NCBI RefSeq assembly: GCF_043290135.1
Contig: NC_134704.1
Coordinates: 11,463,001 to 11,527,000 of the forward strand
From: Rhipicephalus microplus
Lineage: Eukaryota > Arthropoda > Arachnida > Ixodida > Ixodidae
Length of the DNA: 64,000 nucleotides
Direction of reading: 5' to 3'
The position numbers and the translations under genes were made by a program. The notes beneath the pieces were generated by a model, which had not been told where the DNA came from, did no database searches, and saw nothing but the letters and a program-made list of their open reading frames with translations. Shown piece after piece: positions 58,636 through 64,000 of this stretch; within the stretch, counting starts at the first letter, position 1; the number at the start of each line of letters is the position of its first letter.

Positions 58636-60810
58636 TCATGAGCCCACGTTCGCCATAAGCGGACTGTACAAACTCTCTAGCGGCACAACCTGCGACGCGG
58701 TATTGCTGACGAGCGACTTTTGCGGCGTCTCGTACTGCCTGTGCTTGTAGCGGCGCGCCACCAGAGTGGCCGCGCAGAGCACGAGAATCGCGGTAGACAC
58801 GATGCCTAACACAACAGCCACGGCCACGTTGCTCGTGTAGTGGATGCCCTGGAGCATGAAGTTTGCGTCCCTGGTTCGGGCGCGGGTGCACGATATCTGG
58901 ATGTGCGCATCACCTTCGTCGTCTTTTACTGCGATGCAAAACACGTAGCTGGTCTCAGGCTGGAGATTGTTGATCGTGTACGACCTGTAGAAACGACTCA
59001 CGGTCACTGACTCGAAACGTCCTTCAGCGCCACTCACGGACTTGGGGCTCGCACCCGCCAGTGAGTCTTTGCCGTCGTCAGGTTTGTACTGGATCTCGTA
59101 CTGGGGAAATGTGTTGCGTGCGGTGCCGTTCCACACTACGGTCACCGACGTTGAGAGGATTCCTTGCGGGAAGATGTGGATGTCGATGTTTTCGACTACC
59201 AGGTCGACCACCTTGATCACGCGGCCGAGCCTATTTTCAGCGACGCACGTATATGCTCCCACATCTACCGGCCTCAGGTGATAGATGGTGATACTTCCCG
59301 GAGGTTTGAATTGGACGTGCACGTCGTTTCCGGTCTCATTGCAGACGCGACCATTGGGGAGCAGCCAGCGCACTATGGGCTCTGGAAGGCCGAGGGCGTA
59401 GCACTGAAATACCTGTGCGTCACCAATCTTCCGCTGCACTGTGCTGTTGACGGTGCCGACGAGAAAAGGTGGGCACTCGGGTGGCACTTCATCCAGAGAT
59501 ATGTTGAGGAGGCCACGGCCAACCATTGCTGGCGGCTTGTGGCAGGCCAGTTCCTCGAGTTGCATAAAACGAACGGACGTGTTTGATAGGGCTGACATGG
59601 CCTCGACCACCCAGCGCACGTTGCAGTCGCAGAGAAGTGGGTTGCCATGCAGAGAAACATTCACAGGTGCAGACAAGTTGCGGAAGAGCTGTTCGCTGAG
59701 CGCCGAGATGTTGTTGCGGTGAAGCAGCAGCTGGCTAAGGGACGGAACATTGACGAACGCCTGCGCGTCCACATACTGCAGCCTGGCATTGTCGTGCAGG
59801 CGTAGTACTTGTAGTCGAGGCAGCTCGCGGAATGCACCACGCTCGATCACCGTCAACGTGGGCATGTGGTCTGCGAACAGCTCGACTATTGGCAATCCCA
59901 CGAAGTTGCCCGAACGGAACCCCGTGAGTGGGTTTTTCCCAATGTGAAGCGTATGCAGACCTTGCAACTTCTGCAGAGCCAAGGCCGGCACCCGTGTAAG
60001 CTGGTTGCTGTCGAGATGCAGCGTGGTAAGATTGTCCAAGCCTAAGAAAGCCTGATCGCTGAGGCCTCGAATGCGGTTGTGAGCGAGGGACAGGTAGCGC
60101 AGCCGGTGAAGTAGCACGAATACACGTGGGTACACGTACGAGATGTGATTGTGCGATAAGGACAGGCTCTCAAGGGCGAGCATGTCTTGGAACCATTCGG
60201 GATAGATGGAGGGCAGGTGGTTACGGTCCACAGTCAGCACACGCAGCAGACGCATGCCGTCGAAAACACGCTCCTCGATGAACTTGATTTGCACGCTGTT
60301 CATGAGAAGCGTATCTAGGTGCACGATGCCTCTAAACACGCCATTGAACAGGGTCTTGAATTCATTATGAGACAAATCCAAAAACTTTAGCCTGCTGATG
60401 TTGTGAAATATGATGCCACGGCCGAGCTGCTTAATATGGTTCCGCGAGAGATCAAGCTCAACCAGGCTGCGCAGCGTCGGTATTTGGTTGTGAAGGTCTG
60501 TCAGCTGGTTGCTGTTCAACAGAAGTGCCTGCGTGTCAGATGGAAGGCCAACAGGCACCGTCCTCAGTCCACGGCCTGAACAGTTGGCTGTTCGCAGGTT
60601 GATGCCCATGTTCGTCGAAGGCTCGATGCTGCACTTGCACACCACAGGGCACTGAACATCCCACGATGTCTCGCCGGTAGCGTTGCTGCACAGCGCGTAG
60701 CAACACGAGAGTAAAAATACTACAAGCTGGTCCAACCTCGTGAACGCCTTTCTGGATTGCTCATGTGCTGGCACTGTAGCCGCGCTAACTGCAGAGCTTG
60801 GACGGTTCAT
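58636..60810 (-). CDS. LRR-Ig-FN3 transmembrane protein, LRRN-like
   Basis: Intact 724-residue single-pass receptor-like protein. A hydrophobic signal segment lies at about residues 27-42. The LRR N-cap has Cys54/58/60/77. Twelve leucine-rich repeats of mostly 24 residues follow (about 90-378), with LxxLxLSxN-type cores such as LVELDLSRNHI and LRYLSLAHNRI. The C-cap has Cys394/396/423/446. The Ig domain has Cys470, Trp482 and the DVGAYTC motif with Cys522, and the fibronectin III domain spans about 545-643. A membrane helix at about 661-683 precedes a 40-residue tail with YSPL (715-718), a Yxx-phi-type sorting signal. This order is that of the LRRN family, neuronal adhesion-type proteins. Vertebrate LRRN genes also carry their coding region in one exon. 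The start is supported by an in-frame TGA upstream (60856-60858), A at -3, and no later Met before the signal segment. Fly-type relatives with other combinations exist, so orthology is open. Confidence 0.95.
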   Translation of the reverse strand: MNRPSSAVSAATVPAHEQSRKAFTRLDQLVVFLLSCCYALCSNATGETSWDVQCPVVCKCSIEPSTNMGINLRTANCSGRGLRTVPVGLPSDTQALLLNSNQLTDLHNQIPTLRSLVELDLSRNHIKQLGRGIIFHNISRLKFLDLSHNEFKTLFNGVFRGIVHLDTLLMNSVQIKFIEERVFDGMRLLRVLTVDRNHLPSIYPEWFQDMLALESLSLSHNHISYVYPRVFVLLHRLRYLSLAHNRIRGLSDQAFLGLDNLTTLHLDSNQLTRVPALALQKLQGLHTLHIGKNPLTGFRSGNFVGLPIVELFADHMPTLTVIERGAFRELPRLQVLRLHDNARLQYVDAQAFVNVPSLSQLLLHRNNISALSEQLFRNLSAPVNVSLHGNPLLCDCNVRWVVEAMSALSNTSVRFMQLEELACHKPPAMVGRGLLNISLDEVPPECPPFLVGTVNSTVQRKIGDAQVFQCYALGLPEPIVRWLLPNGRVCNETGNDVHVQFKPPGSITIYHLRPVDVGAYTCVAENRLGRVIKVVDLVVENIDIHIFPQGILSTSVTVVWNGTARNTFPQYEIQYKPDDGKDSLAGASPKSVSGAEGRFESVTVSRFYRSYTINNLQPETSYVFCIAVKDDEGDAHIQISCTRARTRDANFMLQGIHYTSNVAVAVVLGIVSTAILVLCAATLVARRYKHRQYETPQKSLVSNTASQVVPLESLYSPLMANVGS

Positions 60811-60850
60811 GGTGCGTCACGGGTGTTCCAGGCGACTTGTCCTGACCCAT
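60785..60850 (-). CDS. Upstream ORF 2 overlapping the main start (21 codons)
   Basis: ATG at 60850, with stop TAG at 60785-60787, in a different frame and running through the main ATG at 60810. Ribosomes that start here cannot start at the main ATG, so this would lower LRR protein output. No peptide motif. The ATG context has a T at -3 (minus strand TCATATG), which is weak, so leaky scanning is likely. Confidence 0.35.
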   Translation of the reverse strand: MGQDKSPGTPVTHHEPSKLCS

Positions 60851-60948
60851 ATGATTCAAGTGTGTGGCTTGGAAGCTCGCCAGCAGGATACCTCTTGTGG
60901 TAGCACCGAGTTTGCCGCTGGTCTCATTGTATCATCGAAGAGACTCAT
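60811..60948 (-). other. 5' UTR portion of the LRR exon, bounded by a 3' splice site
   Basis: On the minus strand the exon is preceded by a pyrimidine tract and CAG (CTTTTTCTACAG ending at 60949), a strong acceptor. The leader in this exon is 138 bases. It has an in-frame ATG at its first base that stops at 60856 and a second ATG at 60850 whose frame overlaps the main start. No donor or upstream exon can be recognised, since introns of tick genes are often many kb long. Confidence 0.65.
60856..60948 (-). CDS. Upstream ORF 1 in the LRR leader (30 codons)
   Basis: ATG at the first bases of the predicted exon, same frame as the main CDS, terminated by TGA 46 bases before the main ATG. If splicing is as predicted it would be translated first. 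Peptide sequence has no motif. It may be regulatory or have no effect; whether the ATG is really in the mRNA depends on the splice site. Confidence 0.35.
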   Translation of the reverse strand: MSLFDDTMRPAANSVLPQEVSCWRASKPHT

Positions 60949-60950
60949 CT

Positions 60951-62260
60951 GTAGAAAAAGGAAAAAAAAAGATACATTACATCAGTGTCAAAGTGCCAAA
61001 AGGAAACTTCACAACACAATGGATTTGCAATCGTAAGGGCTTTAAGAATGGTATTGACCGCTGTGATTGAAGTGAGATTTAATGTAGTGTACACTTGCCT
61101 TAGTCTGGTAAACTTGACCTGTTTCTCATGCTGCGCGTAATACGCATACGTCATAAGAACATTTTTCGAAGTTGTTATAGAGCTTAAGCTTTAACGGGGT
61201 TTTCTCTACTGTATTTGCGGTGCCGTATTAATAATTCTCTGAATAACTATTCAAGACGTGCGTCTAGTCGATATGTGTTTCTTTGTCCCAGTTTTTCGAT
61301 GCCTTGGTATTTTGACAAGCATGTGTGACCTGGAAGTGTTCGTTTATTTGTAATACAGGTTTACTAAACTTCACCATTGTTCTGTCTATGATACAGGATT
61401 AACTCTATGTGTTGTGCTAGTACGGCATATACTAGTGTTTCTTTGCCTATGTAACAATTTTTTTCAGTCTATTTTGTGAAGATTGCCCACATGAATGTTG
61501 TGCACAGGAACATAGAATCAACATTATCTTACTTTATTTGCCTTGGTTGCGACTACAAATGTAAGGTACAACGACCGGAAAGCCGCTCAATCATCTCATC
61601 TGCCACCAAGTGAAGGTACTCTCAGATTGCTCGCGCAATAATTTTCACAATGACAGCGGTATTTTCATACGAGAAGCGGACGTCACTAAGAGCCTGTCCA
61701 CAGTAGTTACCTGACAGAGCGGCCCTCCTTATGATTTGACCAGGCGTTCAAAAGCACTCGCTTCAACATCGCCAATAAGTGACCTCACGATCAAGTGGCG
61801 TTCCACAACTTTGCGTGAAAAATTGTTGAAATAAAACTGACGTCTGTGGTGGAACGCATGGGTTGGCGTCATTTAAAACCACCAGACACGCTGTGCACGC
61901 CAGTGTAGTAGCTGTGCCAGGAAAGCTTACGGCATGGGCACAACTGTATACTCAGCTTAGACAAATATTTAGCTTGTAACTGTGGTTTGAAGCATAAAGC
62001 AAGGCGTAGGAGGCTACTAGTCGATTGGATTCCATGAAAGTGATATCCACAGTGTGGGATTTGCAGGAACTTTGCTGGGAAGCTTGCGCTCTGAGTCCTT
62101 CCTCTAAGCCCACTTGAAATGCACTTTGCAGTGTTATCATCTTTCCAGCACAACCCTTGCTTTAGTAAAAAAAATCTGTGACAAACCAAAGAGAAGTGCA
62201 ACAAAAAAATTGCCCGCAGCTTCCCTCGGGGGAACACTGAGGAGGATGCGGACTATATAA
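60951..62260. other. Predicted intron/upstream flank of the LRR gene, no other gene
   Basis: AT-rich DNA on the 5' side of the acceptor. Nothing coding; no SINE copy was recognised. A 122-codon minus-strand frame at 61869-62237 has no domain. Confidence 0.45.
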
Positions 62261-62400
62261 TTGGTTAACGGGGTGTTAAAGTGCGACTTACTTGGGTCGA
62301 TGGCTAAATTGGTTAACGTGGTTGTGAAATGGGGTGTTAAATTGCGACTTACTTGGGTCGATGGCTAAATTGGTTAACGTGGTTGTAGGAGGGGGTGTTA
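62261..62400 (+). repeat. Short tandem repeat, about 61-bp unit
   Basis: The block TTGGTTAACGTGGTTGTGAA...GGGTCGATGGCTAAA occurs at 62261 (first copy 48 bp, missing 13 bases), 62309 and 62370 (last copy partial). Repeated words: TGCGACTTACTTGGGTCGAT and ATGGCTAAATTGGTTAACG. Confidence 0.9.
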
Positions 62401-62890
62401 AATGAGTGAACACGTACACACGTATGCGAAAGGGCGGCGCTGGTCGAAGGGACGTCGATCATTGTGTTTGTGGATTCGTTGAAATTCATTTTACCGCGAC
62501 CTTGGACGTCGACGCGCCGTACAAACCAACCGACGAGCGGCAACTGACTGAGCGAGCGCCGACCTTGAGTATATATACAGCACGACGGCGCATGCACTGT
62601 CAGCTGTTGAATGTTCTCGAAGCGCGACGCCACATGCGCGTCCACTGGAGAATCAGGAGAATTGTAGATGTCGAACGCGGTGTGTAGAGGAGGAAGGGTG
62701 CACAGATGGTGGAGGAGTGAAGCGCGCGCGGTGTGTAGAGGAGGAAGGGATGCACAGATGGTGGAAGAGTGGGCGACGGCGCGACGGCGCATGCGCGCGC
62801 GTCAGCTGTCGAATGTTCGAGAAGCGGTGTGGACGGCGCGGACGACGCGGACGGCGCACTACAAGGCGCGAGTATAAGATGCTCCGCATC
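62401..62890 (+). repeat. GC-rich block with internal duplications and a TATA-like box
   Basis: A 51-bp unit (GTGTGTAGAGGAGGAAGGG...CACAGATGGTGGA) is present at 62680 and 62731. A second pair, with GGCGCATGC...GTCAGCTG and GAATGTTC, is at about 62587 and 62784. TATATATACAG at 62572 follows a GC-rich block. It could be an LTR or promoter-bearing repeat. Frames through it are repeats of the same words, not genes. Confidence 0.55.
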
Positions 62891-64000
62891 TAATATTAGC
62901 ATCGACACGCTGAACAGTTGCACTTCTAACACTCTTTTTTTTCAAATTTTCGCGTGACCCGTCAAAAGAAGGTACTGTGAAGGGTATTTTTTGTTGGAAG
63001 AGGAAAGTCGCAGCCGGGGCTTACAAGCGGCTCTCCGTGTCAAAGAAGTGCCCTGAGCACTTCAAGCATTCTTGCTTCAACAGCCATTTATAACAGCACA
63101 CACACACACACGCACGCACGCAAACTCTGCAAGAGGAGGCGCCTCTTTTCGATTGGAAAGTCGAGGTCGATCGCAGAGCGCGAGGCGGTGAAGTCAAAGC
63201 GCCCTCGCGGTCTAGACAGAGGTAACACGATTTCATTTTCTCGGGCTCTGCTCTTCGGTCTCATTTCGCTTGATGTCGACCGCTCCTAATGTGCGCCTCG
63301 GAGCCGTCGGCGTCAGTTTGCAGCGCCTTTATTCCTCGTAATCCTTTCTATATTCTTTTCCCGTTGGATCCCACGCCTTTTTCTTAGTTATCGAAGTTTC
63401 TTTATCCGTGCTGTTTTGTCCTCTGAAGGCACTTTTTTTTTGTAGTGGCCATCCTGGCACTATCGATTCTTTTTGTTCCTTTCATCTCTTATCAACTTCC
63501 TCCCTTTTATTCATTCAGTTGCTTACTGTGGTTTTTGCTTCCTTTATTTTCCGCGTGCACCCAGCCATGGGCTTTATGGCGTTTTCGGGAGCCCTCTGAT
63601 CCCCCCCTCTACCCTACCCCACTGACTGGCTTCTTGCTTGTCCCCTATCCCGGCTCCCCTTTATTTACTTATTCCCCATAACACAAAGCTTAGTTTTGTC
63701 GCCGCTGTTTTCTCCTCTACCTTTCTTTGACACTTTCATTTCCCGAAACATCTCCCTTTTCTTTTTCTCTCTGCCCTCGCCCTTACGTAGCTTCCGTCGT
63801 GTTGTCCACTACAAAAGAGAGCGTAAGCGTGAGCTTTAAACAGATGGGAGGAGTGAGAGGGGGTGTTTCATTTACGTTCACTTCACCTCAATGCACGTGT
63901 GCCTGGATTGCACGTCCTTTTTGCTCTTCGCCACCGGCTCTTTCTCGCCAATCGGTCATGGTCAGTCGGACTGTGTGCTTGCGGTCTTCTCACTAACGCC
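62891..64000. other. Right edge: (CA)n run, then CpG-rich and pyrimidine-rich DNA
   Basis: (CA)n/(CACG)n at 63093-63124; CpG-rich 63130-63320; C/T-rich 63330-63780 with hydrophobic/proline artefact frames; 63780-64000 mixed. No gene supported. The 63130-63320 part could be a promoter of a gene beyond the window. Confidence 0.4.

Noticed and set aside
62349..62932. His/Pro/Thr-rich repeat proteins on the minus strand
   Set aside because: They translate the duplicated 51-bp GC-rich units in several frames.

Overview
The window looks like a piece of a hard-tick (Ixodidae) nuclear genome, most likely Rhipicephalus or a close relative. The main reason is that it is dotted with at least 13 copies of a tRNA-headed SINE with an (AATC)n tail, which matches my recollection of the Ruka family described from Rhipicephalus appendiculatus. 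Other tick-like signs are tRNA-Gly-headed SINEs, very long tetranucleotide microsatellites, Ty3/Gypsy and RTE/CR1-like retroelement remains, and very low gene density. There are no bacterial operons, rRNA genes, intact tRNA genes or CRISPR arrays. No search could be run, so family names rest on reading alone.

Only one confident protein-coding gene is present: an intact, intronless 724-residue coding region on the minus strand (58636-60810). It encodes a membrane protein with 12 leucine-rich repeats, one Ig domain, one fibronectin III domain, one transmembrane helix and a short tail. This is the architecture of the LRRN (leucine-rich repeat neuronal) family. A convincing 3' splice site lies 138 bases upstream, so the coding exon should be preceded by at least one non-coding exon beyond the intron. 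Two upstream ORFs sit in the leader.

The rest is repeats and unannotatable intergenic DNA. 1-6.6 kb: a pyrimidine-rich stretch, a 768-bp element with 77-bp terminal inverted repeats, a probable solo LTR with a 5-bp target duplication, and SINEs. 6.6-35 kb: SINEs, a 5'-truncated RTE-like LINE with its target duplication, a SINE nested inside a LINE, a SINE nested inside a fold-back element, paired copies of a pyrimidine-rich repeat, and several CpG-rich patches that could be promoters or GC-rich repeats. 35.2-40.4 kb: a complete but dead Ty3/Gypsy retrotransposon with short LTRs, gag, protease, RT, RNase H and integrase remains. 40.5-42.8 kb: a tRNA-like SINE head, then a tandem array of ~425-bp units ending in about 68 copies of TATC. 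43-58 kb: more SINEs, compound microsatellites and a 131-bp hairpin MITE. 58.2-61 kb: the LRR-Ig-FN3 gene. 61-64 kb: unassigned DNA, then a GC-rich tandem-repeat block and a pyrimidine-rich end.

I do not see a new multi-gene system. The most interesting things are the insertion histories that can be read base by base (target-site duplications, nested copies, a templated inverted insertion that broke the Gypsy RNase H frame), the tandem array, the hairpin element, and the leader organisation of the LRR gene.
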